From Fredericiella sp963839515 (GTDB taxonomy: Bacteria; Chloroflexota; Anaerolineae; Caldilineales; Caldilineaceae): DNA of 64,000 bases. The first letter of the stretch is position 1; every line of letters begins with the position of its first letter. Shown in pieces: positions 51,068-61,500 of the stretch. The stretch is from assembly GCA_963839515.1 (NCBI GenBank), contig CAWIVN010000028.1, positions 98,233 through 162,232 of the forward strand. Direction: 5' to 3'. The notes under the pieces were generated by a model that ran no database searches, was not told the DNA's origin, and saw only the letters and a list, made by a program, of their open reading frames with translations. The translations under genes were made by a program, and so were the position numbers.

Positions 51068-51859
51068 ATGGAACAGGCAACATTGCAGGTCGTCACCAAG
51101 CACCAGCATGGCAGTTTCTCGTGGGTGGATTTGATGACGACCGACGTGGCGGCCGCCAAACGATTTTACGGCGAGCTGTTTGGCTGGACATATAACGACA
51201 TTCCGATGGACGATGGCATGTTCTACACCATAGCCAATCTGCAAGGCCGGCCGGTCGCGGGTATGATGGAGCAGGCGTCCAGCGAAGCCGGCGGAATGCC
51301 CTCTGGGTGGCAAACCTATATTGCGGTGGACAACGCCGACACCGCCGCAGCCCTGGCGGTGGATGCAGGCGCCACGCTCCTCTACCCGCCGATGGACGTC
51401 TTTGACGCCGGGCGCCAAGTAACTCTCCAGGATCCGACCGGCGGCGTCGTGTCGCTCTGGGAGGCGCGCAAGCACATCGGCTCCCTGTACGCCGCTGGGC
51501 CCGGAATTGCGAGCTGGCAAGAGCTTTGGACGACTGATGCCGCCGCAGCCGGTAACTTTTTCAGTAAGTTCCTCGGTTGGAATTGCACGACCAATACCGG
51601 TACGAACGGCCAACCCTATGTGAGCTGCCACAACGGCGAGGCGCCGGTGGCCGTCATCATGACCCTTGGCCCCGAGATGGCCGGCGTGCCCCCGCATTGG
51701 GCGGTCTACTTCGGCGCTGTCGACGTCAAAGCCAGTGCCGCCCAGGCGCAGTCGCTCGGCGGCAGCATCATCGTAGAGCCGACCGAGATGGCAGGCTTCC
51801 CCTTCGCCCTTCTCCAGGACCCGGAGGGCGCGATGTTCTACGTGGTGGGCGCACTGTAG
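51068..51859 (+). CDS. Two-domain VOC (glyoxalase/bleomycin-resistance) protein
   Basis: 263 residues. Two vicinal-oxygen-chelate domains: residues ~12-130 (FSWVDLMTTDVAAAKRFYGE, DPTGGVVSLWE) and ~140-263 (WQELWTTDAAAAGNFFSKFL, QDPEGAMFYVV). Such tandem VOC proteins bind a metal and act on small molecules; relatives are annotated as hydroxylases or resistance proteins, and the true substrate is not deducible. The gene has its own promoter and precedes an MFS exporter by 50 bases. Confidence 0.9.
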   Translation: MEQATLQVVTKHQHGSFSWVDLMTTDVAAAKRFYGELFGWTYNDIPMDDGMFYTIANLQGRPVAGMMEQASSEAGGMPSGWQTYIAVDNADTAAALAVDAGATLLYPPMDVFDAGRQVTLQDPTGGVVSLWEARKHIGSLYAAGPGIASWQELWTTDAAAAGNFFSKFLGWNCTTNTGTNGQPYVSCHNGEAPVAVIMTLGPEMAGVPPHWAVYFGAVDVKASAAQAQSLGGSIIVEPTEMAGFPFALLQDPEGAMFYVVGAL

Positions 51860-51909
51860 TACAATCCAGCAGCTATTTTTACGTCGAACGATTGTACGGG
51901 AGTCCGCGC

Positions 51910-53158
51910 ATGGAATCAATCAAATCAGCTCGCATCTACTACGGCTGGGTCGTCGTGGCCGTGACGGCCCTGGCACTGCTCATTTCCGCCGGCGTGCGCT
52001 CGGCGCCGGGCGTGTTCCTGGTCTCGGTACAGGAGGACACGCAGTGGAGTATGAGCGTGATTTCCTTTGCGGCCTCGATGGGTCTGCTTGTGCTGGGGCT
52101 GACTGCGCCCGTGGGCGGCCTGCTGATCGACCGCTACGGCACCCGCCATGTCGCCCCGGCCGCCCTCTGGCTGGTCGGCATCAGCATGCTTGCCTCGGCC
52201 TACGTGCAGGAGCCCTGGCAGCTTGGCGATGCTTTGGGGCCTGGTCGGCGGCATCGGCACCGGCATCATCTCCGGCGTGCTGGGCGCAACCGTGGCGACG
52301 CGTTGGTTCGTGGCCCGCCGCGGCCTGATCATCGGCATGTTCGGCGCCTCCACCTCGGCCGGCCAACTGCTGTTCGCCCCGGCGCTCATGATCCTGGCGA
52401 CAAGCCTCGGCTGGCGCACCAGTTCCCTCGCGCTTGGCGTGCTGGCGCTGCTGGCCATCATCCCGGTCGCAATCTGGATGCGCAACGATCCTGCTGACCT
52501 CGGCCTGGCGCCCTTGGGCGCACCGCTGAGCACGACCCCAGCGCGGTCGGGTGGAACGGAAAAAGGCGTCATGGGCCGGGCGGTACGCAATGTCGAGTTC
52601 TGGCTGCTGGCCGGCACCTTCTTTATCTGTGGCGCCACTTCGACCGGCATCGTCGGCACACACCTGATCCCCTACGCCCATGACCACGGCATCGCCCAGA
52701 CCACGGCGGCCGGCATGCTGGCACTGATGGGCGCCATGAACTTCGTCGGCACGCTCGGCTCGGGCTGGCTCACCGACCGTTACGACCCGCGCAAGCTGCT
52801 GGCGATCTATTACAGCTTTCGCGGCATTTCACTGCTCTTCCTGCCCTTTGTAACCGAGCCATTTGGCCTGGCCGCCTTTGCCATCCTCTTCGGGCTCGAC
52901 TACATCGCCACCGTGCCGCCGACGACAGCGCTGGTGGCCGACAACTTCGGCCGCCGTAACGTCGGCACGGTCTATGGCTGGGTCTTCTGCGCACACCAGG
53001 TCGGCGCCGCGCTGGCAGCCTGGACCGGCGGCGTCGCCCGCGATGCGCTGGGCAGCTATGGGCTGGCCTTCTTGATCGCCGGCGCACTGGCGGCAGCCGG
53101 GGCTATGCTGGCCCTGCGCATCCAGCGCACGCCAAAGGTGGTGGTGGTCGCTGTCTGA
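51910..53158 (+). pseudogene. MFS transporter, one frameshift
   Basis: ATG 51910 opens MESIKSARIYYGWVVVAVTA, and the first helices end at ASAYVQEPWQL. Around 52228-52235 one extra base must be removed to reach AMLWGLVGGIGTGIISGVLG in the next frame, which continues to the stop at 53158. Corrected length is about 415 residues with twelve predicted helices. Signature loops LIDRYGTRH and WLTDRYDPRKL follow helices 2 and 8. Resembles monocarboxylate/oxalate-type MFS carriers. The substrate is unknown. Confidence 0.85.
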
Positions 53159-53257
53159 ACCTTGATTCACATGATTAAAGGATTACCACGATTTGTGTGC
53201 ATACCGGCCGCACGAATCGTGGTAATCCTTATAATCCCATAAATCAAGGTTCAGACA
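53152..53257. repeat. Nested inverted repeat spanning both convergent stop codons
   Basis: Outer arms 53152-53167 and 53242-53257 (TGTCTGAACCTTGATT) are exact complements, as are inner arms 53178-53193 (AAGGATTACCACGATT) and 53215-53230. Each outer arm contains the TGA stop of one of the flanking genes (MFS on plus, permease on minus). It likely acts as a shared terminator and looks like an inserted repeat. Confidence 0.8.
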
Positions 53258-53877
53258 CCCCTCACCCGCAACTCCAGCCGGCGCTCGACGGCACGCAGCC
53301 CCGAGTTGATCACAATCGCCAGCAGCGACACGGCCAGCGCCCCTGCCACGATCTTGTCGTAGTTGCTGGTGCGCACACCTTCAAACAACAGCACGCCCAG
53401 GCCGCCGGCGTTGATAAAGGCGGCAATGGTGCCGATGCCGATGGTGGCCACGGTGGCGATGCGGATGCCGGCCAGGATCACGGGCGAGGCCAGGGGCAGT
53501 TCGACCTTCCACAGCCGCTGCCACCCGCTCATGCCCATACCCGTGGCGGCCTCGACGGTGCGCGCATCCACTCCTTCCAGCCCCGCCAGCGTGTTACGCA
53601 CGAGCACGAGCTGGGCATAGATGACCAGGGCAATGATCGCGGTGTTGGCCGAAAGGCCGGTAAAGGGAATCAACAGCACCAGCAGGGAGAGGCTGGGCAC
53701 GGTGTAGAGCACGCTGAAGACGGCCAGCACCGGCGAGCGCAGCCAGCGCACACGGTGGATCAGCACGCCCAAGGGCAGCCCGATCAGCATGGCAAATCCC
53801 AACGAGACGGCGGTGAGATAGAAGTGCTGGCCAAATAACTCGGCCACGCGGCCGCCGTTATTGATCAAGTAGGGCAT
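53251..53877 (-). CDS. Osmoprotectant ABC transporter permease (OpuCB-like)
   Basis: 208 residues from ATG 53877, which has GGGGGA seven bases upstream and overlaps the ATPase gene by 20 bases. Five to six helices; the cytoplasmic EAA-type loop is ARTVEAATGMGMSGWQRLWK. The start HFYLTAVSLGFAMLIGLPLG is typical of the OpuCB/YehW group. It is one of two permeases in the operon. Confidence 0.9.
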   Translation of the reverse strand: MPYLINNGGRVAELFGQHFYLTAVSLGFAMLIGLPLGVLIHRVRWLRSPVLAVFSVLYTVPSLSLLVLLIPFTGLSANTAIIALVIYAQLVLVRNTLAGLEGVDARTVEAATGMGMSGWQRLWKVELPLASPVILAGIRIATVATIGIGTIAAFINAGGLGVLLFEGVRTSNYDKIVAGALAVSLLAIVINSGLRAVERRLELRVRGV

Positions 53878-54826
53878 GGCGCATTCCCCCAAAATCCAGC
53901 CGGCCCAGGGTTACACCGTCACCGTCCACCACAGTCAGCGCCGGAGCGCCAGTTTGCAGCAGCAGCCCCAGCGCAGCGCGCAGGTTTTCGGTGGCAGGAA
54001 TTGTTGGCAGTTCGTTGTGCCCGTTCGCCGCGCCCGTCGAATCAGGGAGGCACAAAGCTGCCAGCGAAACGGGCAGCAAGCTCAGCCGGCGCAGCATATC
54101 GTCCGCACCGATCAGGCTGGCCACAAACTCGTCCGCCGGTGCCGTGGCCAGCGCCAGCGGCGGACCTTCTTGTACGACCTTGCCCTCGCGCATCACTACG
54201 ATGCGGTCGCCCAGCTTGAACGCCTCCTCCACGTCGTGCGTGACAAACAGGATTGTCTTGTGCAGCCGCGTCTGGATGGCGCATAGTTCGTCCTGCAGGC
54301 GGGTGCGATTGATGGCATCGATCGCCCCAAACGGCTCATCCATCAGTACGACTGGCGGGTCGGCGGCCAACGCGCGCGCCACCCCCACGCGCTGCTGTTC
54401 GCCGCCCGACAACTGGCGGGGGTAGCGCCGGCGGTAGGCCAACGGCAGGTTTACTAGTTCGAGCATCTCGTCCACACGCCGGTCGATGCGTCCCTTGTCC
54501 CACTTCAGCAGCCGCGGCACGGTGGCGATGTTGTCCTCGATGCGCAGGTGCGGAAACAGCCCGGTCTGCTGGATCACGTAGCCGATATGCCGGCGCAGCT
54601 CGGTCGGCGAAACACTGGCCGTGTCCTCGCCGTTGACCAAGATACGCCCGCCGCTCGGCTCATACAGACGATTGACCATCTTGAGCAGCGTCGTCTTGCC
54701 ACAACCCGAGGGCCCCAGCAGCGTCACAAACGTCCCTGTCGTCACCGACAGGCTGACGTTATCCACCGCCGGCCGCGGCGAGTGGGGGAAGGTACGGCTG
54801 ACATTCTCAATCTCAATCAGGCTCAT
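53858..54826 (-). CDS. Osmoprotectant ABC transporter ATP-binding protein (OpuCA/ProV-like)
   Basis: 322 residues. Walker A GPSGCGKTT, Q-loop IGYVIQQTGLF, ABC signature LSGGEQQRVGVARALA, Walker B VVLMDEPFGAID, H-loop FVTHD. The C-terminal ~80 residues resemble a shortened CBS region (a single recognisable block, AALGLLLQTGAPALTVVDGD), which in OpuA-type ATPases senses ionic strength. The reduced CBS part may alter regulation. Confidence 0.92.
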   Translation of the reverse strand: MSLIEIENVSRTFPHSPRPAVDNVSLSVTTGTFVTLLGPSGCGKTTLLKMVNRLYEPSGGRILVNGEDTASVSPTELRRHIGYVIQQTGLFPHLRIEDNIATVPRLLKWDKGRIDRRVDEMLELVNLPLAYRRRYPRQLSGGEQQRVGVARALAADPPVVLMDEPFGAIDAINRTRLQDELCAIQTRLHKTILFVTHDVEEAFKLGDRIVVMREGKVVQEGPPLALATAPADEFVASLIGADDMLRRLSLLPVSLAALCLPDSTGAANGHNELPTIPATENLRAALGLLLQTGAPALTVVDGDGVTLGRLDFGGMRHALLDQ

Positions 54827-54842
54827 AGTAAGTTATAGCCAA

Positions 54843-54884
54843 GTCTCTGGGACGGCGAACACTTGAGTTCGCCGTCCCGGAGAC
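54843..54884. terminator. 18-bp hairpin between the binding-protein and ATPase genes
   Basis: GTCTCTGGGACGGCGAAC (54843-54860) pairs with 54867-54884 with one G-U. It follows the binding-protein gene within the operon. Such intercistronic hairpins often protect the upstream message, giving more binding protein than ATPase; that role here is inference. Confidence 0.65.
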
Positions 54885-54918
54885 ATTTAGTGGTCCGTGG
54901 ACCTTGGCTGCTCCGTTC

Positions 54919-55965
54919 TTACTGCGCCGGTGCGTTCTGCTCCAGGAAGGTCGTAATCACCGCGCCCGGTTCGGCCTTGTCCGGCCCATCGACTTGGTAG
55001 TTGAGCCCTGCCATCACCTGGTCGGTCAGCAGCGGCGCCACGGCGTTGAGCGCATCGGCAACGCCCGGGTTGGTGGTTAACGTGTCCATGCGCACGACCG
55101 GGGCAATGTTGTAGATCGGATAGAAAGCCTTGTCGTCCTGCAGCACGACCAGCTGGTCGCCGGCGATGCGCCCGTCCGTGCCAAAGGCCACGATCACGTC
55201 CACCTCGCCGTTCTGGAGCGCGTCGTAACGCAGCGCGCCCGTGCCCAGCGGCTTGAACTCCTTGAACGTCGGCACAAACCCGCCGTACGCCTCGTCCAGC
55301 CCCTGCGTGTCCACGCGATCGGGGAACTCCGCCGGCCCGCCCAGCCGCAGTTCAGGTGCCTTGGCCGCCAGGTCGCTGATGGTCTTGAGGCCGTACTGCT
55401 CGGCAATGGCAGGTGTGGTGGCGAAGACATTAGTGTTGTTGAAGGGCGAGGCGTCCAGCCAGGTCAGCTGGAACTGCTCTTCATACCCCTTGCGCACGGC
55501 ATCCAGGATGGCCGCTGCATCGTCATAGCGGTTGGTGTCCTTAAGCACTTCCTGCAAGCCGGTAGAAGTGTACTCGGGGTACATGTCGATATCGCCCTTG
55601 ACCAGCGCCTCCTGGGCGATCGGCGTGGCGCCCAGGTTGAACTTCCGCTCGACCGTGAAGCCGGCGCGCTCGAGTACCTGCGCATACAGTTCGGCCACAA
55701 GAATGGCCTCGGTGAAGTCCTTGGAGCCGATCTTGATCGGCCCGGACGGGGCGGCGGCCGTATCGCCTGCCGCTTCGGTGGCTGCTTCGGTGGCCTCATT
55801 GGCCGGCGCGCTGCCACTCTCGACAGTAGCCTCCCCGGCTGCCGGCGCTTGCGCAGCGGGCGCAGCCGGTGCAGCACAAGCTGCAAATAGCAGGGGGAGG
55901 ATAAAGGTCAGCAGGGCCAACCACGCCACGGGCCGCGTGCGCACTCGCGCGCGAATCGTCGTCAT
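54919..55965 (-). CDS. Glycine betaine/osmoprotectant-binding lipoprotein (OpuCC-like)
   Basis: 348 residues from ATG 55965 with AGGAAG upstream. Lipobox cysteine C30 (LLFAAC) followed by an Ala/Glu/Thr linker. The OpuAC/QAT-type domain starts at IKIGSKDFTEAILVAELYAQ and includes DMYPEYTSTGLQEVL. It captures betaine-like quaternary amines outside the membrane. Confidence 0.92.
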   Translation of the reverse strand: MTTIRARVRTRPVAWLALLTFILPLLFAACAAPAAPAAQAPAAGEATVESGSAPANEATEAATEAAGDTAAAPSGPIKIGSKDFTEAILVAELYAQVLERAGFTVERKFNLGATPIAQEALVKGDIDMYPEYTSTGLQEVLKDTNRYDDAAAILDAVRKGYEEQFQLTWLDASPFNNTNVFATTPAIAEQYGLKTISDLAAKAPELRLGGPAEFPDRVDTQGLDEAYGGFVPTFKEFKPLGTGALRYDALQNGEVDVIVAFGTDGRIAGDQLVVLQDDKAFYPIYNIAPVVRMDTLTTNPGVADALNAVAPLLTDQVMAGLNYQVDGPDKAEPGAVITTFLEQNAPAQ

Positions 55966-56002
55966 ATGTCGCTTCCTTTCGCAAAAAGCTGTTGTTTGGC
56001 GG

Positions 56003-56650
56003 TTACGATGGACGAGTGCGGATGGCGGAGGTCCGTTGCGCCAGCACAAAGAGCCCCTCGGCGGCGAGGGCTAGCAGTGCCACGGCAACGGCGCCCACAA
56101 GCATAACAGGTGGCTCGTTGAGCGCAAAGCCACGTAGGATATAATCGCCCAATCCGCCGCCGGCGATAAAAGCAGCCAGCGTGGCGCTGGCGATCACCTC
56201 GACGGTGGCGATGCGCACGCCGGTGAGAATCAGGGGCGTAGACAACGGCAGTTCGATGCGCAGCAGCGCCTGCCAGGGCGACATGCCCACGCCCAACGCA
56301 GCCTCACGCGTAGCGGGCTCGACGCTGCGAATGCCGGCATAGGTGTTGATCAGGATGGGCGGGCAGGCCAGGACGGTGAGAGCGATCAGGGCGGGGCGGA
56401 AACCCAGCCCCAAGTAGGGAAGTGCCAGAAACAAGATCACCAGGCTAGGCAGGATGCGCAGGGTATTAAACGAGTTCATCACCCCCTGCGCCAGCCGCGG
56501 CCGATGGGCAATCCAAATACCCAGCGGCAGACACACCACCAAGGCGATCGCCAGGGCGCTAAAACAGAGTACCAGATGCTGGTTAAGCAGGCGGACAAAC
56601 CGCTCCTGGTCCTCAAGAAAATAGTTCCAAGCATCCGAAAACAGCGTCAT
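56003..56650 (-). CDS. Osmoprotectant ABC transporter permease (OpuCD-like)
   Basis: 215 residues; ATG 56650 gives MTLFSDAWNYFLEDQERFVR, the expected start, while the longer in-frame extension runs through a repeat. Helices include HLVLCFSALAIALVVCLPLG; the EAA-type loop is ATREAALGVGMSPWQALLRI. First gene of the four-gene operon. The Shine-Dalgarno site is weak. Confidence 0.9.
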   Translation of the reverse strand: MTLFSDAWNYFLEDQERFVRLLNQHLVLCFSALAIALVVCLPLGIWIAHRPRLAQGVMNSFNTLRILPSLVILFLALPYLGLGFRPALIALTVLACPPILINTYAGIRSVEPATREAALGVGMSPWQALLRIELPLSTPLILTGVRIATVEVIASATLAAFIAGGGLGDYILRGFALNEPPVMLVGAVAVALLALAAEGLFVLAQRTSAIRTRPS

Positions 56651-56701
56651 GCCGGACCAGTGTAAGCCAAGTCGCCGCCAATGGCAAAGCGCACACGACG
56701 T

Positions 56702-56751
56702 GGACACCTTGTGCCTCCACTTCCTGGAGGTGGGGCCTCCAGGAGGTGTCC
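56702..56751. repeat. Interspersed palindrome, family A (copy 2)
   Basis: Outer arms GGACACCT (56702-56709) and AGGTGTCC (56744-56751); an alternative inner pairing is CCTGGAGG (56723-56730) with CCTCCAGG (56736-56743). Located between the divergent osmoprotectant operon and hisD. Confidence 0.75.
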
Positions 56752-56846
56752 GTACGCACCTCACGGCTTTGGCGTCTCTCGCCCATCTTTGGTAATGTAT
56801 GTGGCTGAAGCAAACTTCAACTACCACTCGGGACTGAGCCACACCC

Positions 56847-58172
<1,326 letters not shown>

Positions 58173-58216
58173 TTCCATCCATCCATTCCTATCCAATTGC
58201 AGAAGGAGTTTGCAAA

Positions 58217-60160
58217 GTGACTACTCGTAGTTTCCCCTCTGTGCGCAGCGTGCTCGGCCTTACCTTGGTCGTAGTGCTGCTGGCGGCGCTGTTCACCGGC
58301 GCCGCTCCGGCTCTTGCCCAAGAGGACGGCGGCTTTACGCTGACGATCCTTCACACCAATGATACCCACGCCCACATCGAGCAGTATGATGGCTCGACCA
58401 CTACCTGCGACGCCGAAACAGATGCGGCCGGCGAGTGCATCGGCGGCGTCGCTCGCCGTGCTACCGAGATCAACCGCCTGCGCGGCGGCGAGAACGGCGC
58501 CAACACCATCCTCGTGGATGCCGGCGACCAGTTCCAGGGCACGCTCTTCTACAACGAGTACAAGGGCGCCGAAGCCGCCCAGTTTCTCAACGAGCTGGGC
58601 TACCAGGCGATGGCCATCGGCAATCATGAGTTTGACGACGGCCCCGCCAACCTGGCTGCCTTCCTCGACAAGGCCGAGCTGCCGGTGCTGAGCGCCAACA
58701 TCGACGCCACCAAGTCGGCCGACCTGAACGGCAAGATCGAGCCCTACACGATTCTCGACGTCAACGGCGAACAGGTCGGCGTGATCGGCTTGACCACCAA
58801 GGAAGCGTCGATCAACTCGTCGCCGGGCCCTGATCTAACGTTCAATGATTATGTCGAGTCACTCCAGCCGGTGCTGACCGAACTGGCCGACCAGGGCGTC
58901 AACAAGATCGTCCTCCTGTCGCACATCGGCTACGCCGACGACCAGACGCTGGCCGCGGCCATCGACGGCGTCGACGTCATCGTAGGCGGGCACAGCCATA
59001 CGCTGCTGTCCAACACCGACGAAGCCGCCTCCGGCCCCTACCCGACCGTCGTCACTTCGCCCAGTGGCGACCCCGTCCTGATTGTCTCGGCCGAGGCCTA
59101 TGGCAAGTACCTCGGCCAGCTCGACGTGACCTTTGACGACGCCGGCGTGCCCGTCTCTTGGGATGGCGCCCCCATTCTGCTGGACGCCTCGATTGAGCAG
59201 GACCCGGACATCCTGGCGCAGGTGCAGGAACTGGCAGTGCCGGTAGAAGCGCTGCGCGCGCAGGTGATCGGCAGCACGACCACCGCTCTGGATGGCGAAC
59301 GCTCATCCTGTCGCTTTGCCGAATGCACCATGGGCGACGTGGTGGCCGACGCCATACGCGCAGCCGTCGCCAGTGAAGGCGTGCAGATCGTCATCACTAA
59401 CGGCGGCGGCATCCGCAGCAGCCTCAACGCCGGCGACGTCACCCTCGGCGGCGTGCTCGAAGTGCTTCCCTTCAACAATACCGTTGCCACCTTTGGCCTG
59501 AAGGGGGCCGACGTCCTGGCGGCGCTTGAGAACGGCGTCAGCCGCGCCGAGAACCCCGACAACGAGGGCACCGGCCGCTTCCCGCAGGTTTCCGGCCTGC
59601 GCTTCTCATGGGATGGCAGCAAGCCGGTGGGCGAACGCGTCGCCTCGGTGGAGGTAGAGGATGCCGACGGCACCTTCAGTCCACTCGACCCGGAGGCCAC
59701 CTACCAGTTGGCCAGCAACAACTTCAACCGCAACGGCGGCGACGACTACAGCATGTTTGCCGAGGATGCGATCGACCCCTACGACTTTGGCCCCACCCTC
59801 AGCGAAGTCGCAGCCAACTACATCCAGGCTAACTCGCCGCTGACCGTCGAACTCGACGGCCGCATCACGCGCCTGGACGATGCAGCTGCGACACTCGCTG
59901 CCCTGGCTACACCTGAGCCCACTGCGACGGAAGCTGTCACTGCGACAGTCGAGGCGGCCGCTGAAGTCACCCCAACCGTCGAGGCCACTGGGGAAGCGAC
60001 CGCCGAGGCCACACCAGAAGCAACTGCCGAAGCAGCGCCGGAAGCATTGCCCACCACTGGCGTGTCCGGCAGCTGGCCGTTGACCGGCGTCGCCGTGTTC
60101 GTCGTCCTAGGTTTGGTTGCAGCGGAATTTGCCCGCCAGCGCAGCCAGACGCGCAAGTAG
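58217..60160 (+). CDS. Surface 5'-nucleotidase/metallophosphatase with LPTTG tail
   Basis: 647 residues from a GTG with AAGGAG upstream. A signal peptide ends at APALAQ. The metallophosphatase domain has LHTNDTHAHIE, DAGDQFQG, GNHEFDDG and GGHSHTLL; the 5'-nucleotidase C-terminal domain has NGGGIRSSLNAGDVTLG and ASNNFNRNGGDDYSMF. A Thr/Glu/Ala linker is followed by LPTTG near residue 612, a hydrophobic helix and the basic end RQRSQTRK, the layout of a sortase substrate. It probably degrades extracellular nucleotides. It interrupts the his gene group. Confidence 0.92.
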   Translation: MTTRSFPSVRSVLGLTLVVVLLAALFTGAAPALAQEDGGFTLTILHTNDTHAHIEQYDGSTTTCDAETDAAGECIGGVARRATEINRLRGGENGANTILVDAGDQFQGTLFYNEYKGAEAAQFLNELGYQAMAIGNHEFDDGPANLAAFLDKAELPVLSANIDATKSADLNGKIEPYTILDVNGEQVGVIGLTTKEASINSSPGPDLTFNDYVESLQPVLTELADQGVNKIVLLSHIGYADDQTLAAAIDGVDVIVGGHSHTLLSNTDEAASGPYPTVVTSPSGDPVLIVSAEAYGKYLGQLDVTFDDAGVPVSWDGAPILLDASIEQDPDILAQVQELAVPVEALRAQVIGSTTTALDGERSSCRFAECTMGDVVADAIRAAVASEGVQIVITNGGGIRSSLNAGDVTLGGVLEVLPFNNTVATFGLKGADVLAALENGVSRAENPDNEGTGRFPQVSGLRFSWDGSKPVGERVASVEVEDADGTFSPLDPEATYQLASNNFNRNGGDDYSMFAEDAIDPYDFGPTLSEVAANYIQANSPLTVELDGRITRLDDAAATLAALATPEPTATEAVTATVEAAAEVTPTVEATGEATAEATPEATAEAAPEALPTTGVSGSWPLTGVAVFVVLGLVAAEFARQRSQTRK

Positions 60161-60173
60161 TCGCGAGAATACC

Positions 60174-60207
60174 CACTTCCTGGAGGTACCCCCACCTCCA
60201 GGAAGTG
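60174..60207. repeat. Interspersed palindrome, family A (copy 3)
   Basis: CACTTCCTGGAGGT (60174-60187) and ACCTCCAGGAAGTG (60194-60207) are exact complements with loop ACCCCC. It sits directly after the nucleotidase stop. Confidence 0.8.
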
Positions 60208-60230
60208 TACGTGGCGTGCGGGCTACGTGG

Positions 60231-60236
60231 TACAAT
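60231..60236 (+). promoter_or_regulatory. -10 box TACAAT for a leaderless hisC transcript
   Basis: TACAAT ends eight bases before ATG 60245 and no ribosome site is present, the same layout as at 6692. Confidence 0.5.
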
Positions 60237-60244
60237 ATCCGCCC

Positions 60245-61354
60245 ATGAGCCACTTTGACCCGCGCACGCTGCTGCGTCCTGAACTCGCCAATCTTGAGGA
60301 ATACACGCCGATTTTGCCCTTCGAGGTGCTGAGCCGGCGTCTCGGCATCCCCGCCGATCGGATCGTCAAGCTCGACGCCAATGAAAACCCGTACGGGCCT
60401 GTCCCGGCCGTGCTCGAGGCGTTGGCCGAATACAACTACTATCACATCTACCCGGACCCGCAGCAGACGGAACTACGCGAGGCATTGGCCGGCTTCGTCG
60501 GCGTGGACGCCGATCATATTCTGCCCACGCACGGGGCGGACGAAATGCTCGACTACCTTGGCCGCCTCCTCCTGCAGCACGGCGACGCCATTATTGACTG
60601 TCCCCCCACCTTTGGCATGTACAGCTTTGACGCCCAACTGGAAGGCGCCCAGGTGGTCGAGGTATGGCGCAAGCCCGACTTTGCCGTGGACGTGGCGGCG
60701 ATCGAAGAGGCTGCCCGCCGGCCGTCGCCTGCGGGAGCCACGCCCAAGCTGCTCTTCCTTACCTCACCCAACAACCCGACCGGCAACTGGCTGGCCGACG
60801 ACGACCTGCGCCGCCTGCTGGCGCTGCCGCTGCTGATTGTGCTCGACGAGGCCTATGTCGAGTTTGCCGATCATTCCAGCCGCGCCGGCTGGGTGCTGGA
60901 CCACGACAACCTGGTCGTCCTGCGCACGTTTAGCAAGGCTGCCGGCATCGCCGGTCTGCGCCTCGGTTATGGCATCTGCCCGGCCTGGCTGATGGCGCAG
61001 TTGTGGAAGTTCAAGCAGCCCTACAACGTCAGCGTGGCCGCCTCAGTGGCGGGCATCGCCAGCCTGCGCCACGTCGAACAGATTCGCGAGGTCGTCAATC
61101 TGCTCAAGACGGAGCGACAGCGGCTGCTGGGCTGCCTGCAGACGATCCCCTACCTGCAACCGCACCCCTCGCATGCCAACTTCATCCTCTGCGACGTCGT
61201 CGACCGCGAGGCCAAGGAACTCAAACTGGCGCTCGAGCGGCAGGGTATCCTGGTGCGCCACTACAATAAGGTTGGGCTGCGCAACTGCATCCGCATCTCT
61301 GTGGGCCGCCCCGAACAAACCGACCGCCTGATCCAAACCCTCAGACAGGTGTAA
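60245..61354 (+). CDS. hisC: Histidinol-phosphate aminotransferase
   Basis: 369 residues. HisC signatures: VKLDANENPYGPVP, YPDPQQTELREALA, HGADEMLDYLGRL, LTSPNNPTGNWL, LIVLDEAYVEFA and the PLP lysine K231 in LRTFSKAAGIAGLRLGYG. Its place between hisD and hisB makes it the likely histidine-pathway enzyme rather than the copy at 6706. An upstream in-frame GTG (60227) is rejected because it overlaps the -10 box. Confidence 0.94.
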   Translation: MSHFDPRTLLRPELANLEEYTPILPFEVLSRRLGIPADRIVKLDANENPYGPVPAVLEALAEYNYYHIYPDPQQTELREALAGFVGVDADHILPTHGADEMLDYLGRLLLQHGDAIIDCPPTFGMYSFDAQLEGAQVVEVWRKPDFAVDVAAIEEAARRPSPAGATPKLLFLTSPNNPTGNWLADDDLRRLLALPLLIVLDEAYVEFADHSSRAGWVLDHDNLVVLRTFSKAAGIAGLRLGYGICPAWLMAQLWKFKQPYNVSVAASVAGIASLRHVEQIREVVNLLKTERQRLLGCLQTIPYLQPHPSHANFILCDVVDREAKELKLALERQGILVRHYNKVGLRNCIRISVGRPEQTDRLIQTLRQV

Positions 61355-61500
61355 TCAACCAGTAACAGCAACGGCAAAGGGAAACCGCCGTGACGGACGG
61401 CAATGCGTGTGTCCGGCCGCGCCACGTGGTTGCATCCCTTCGCCGAATGTGATAAAGTACCATTAACCTTAAAATTAACTAACGGAAAAGCAGCAGTCTT

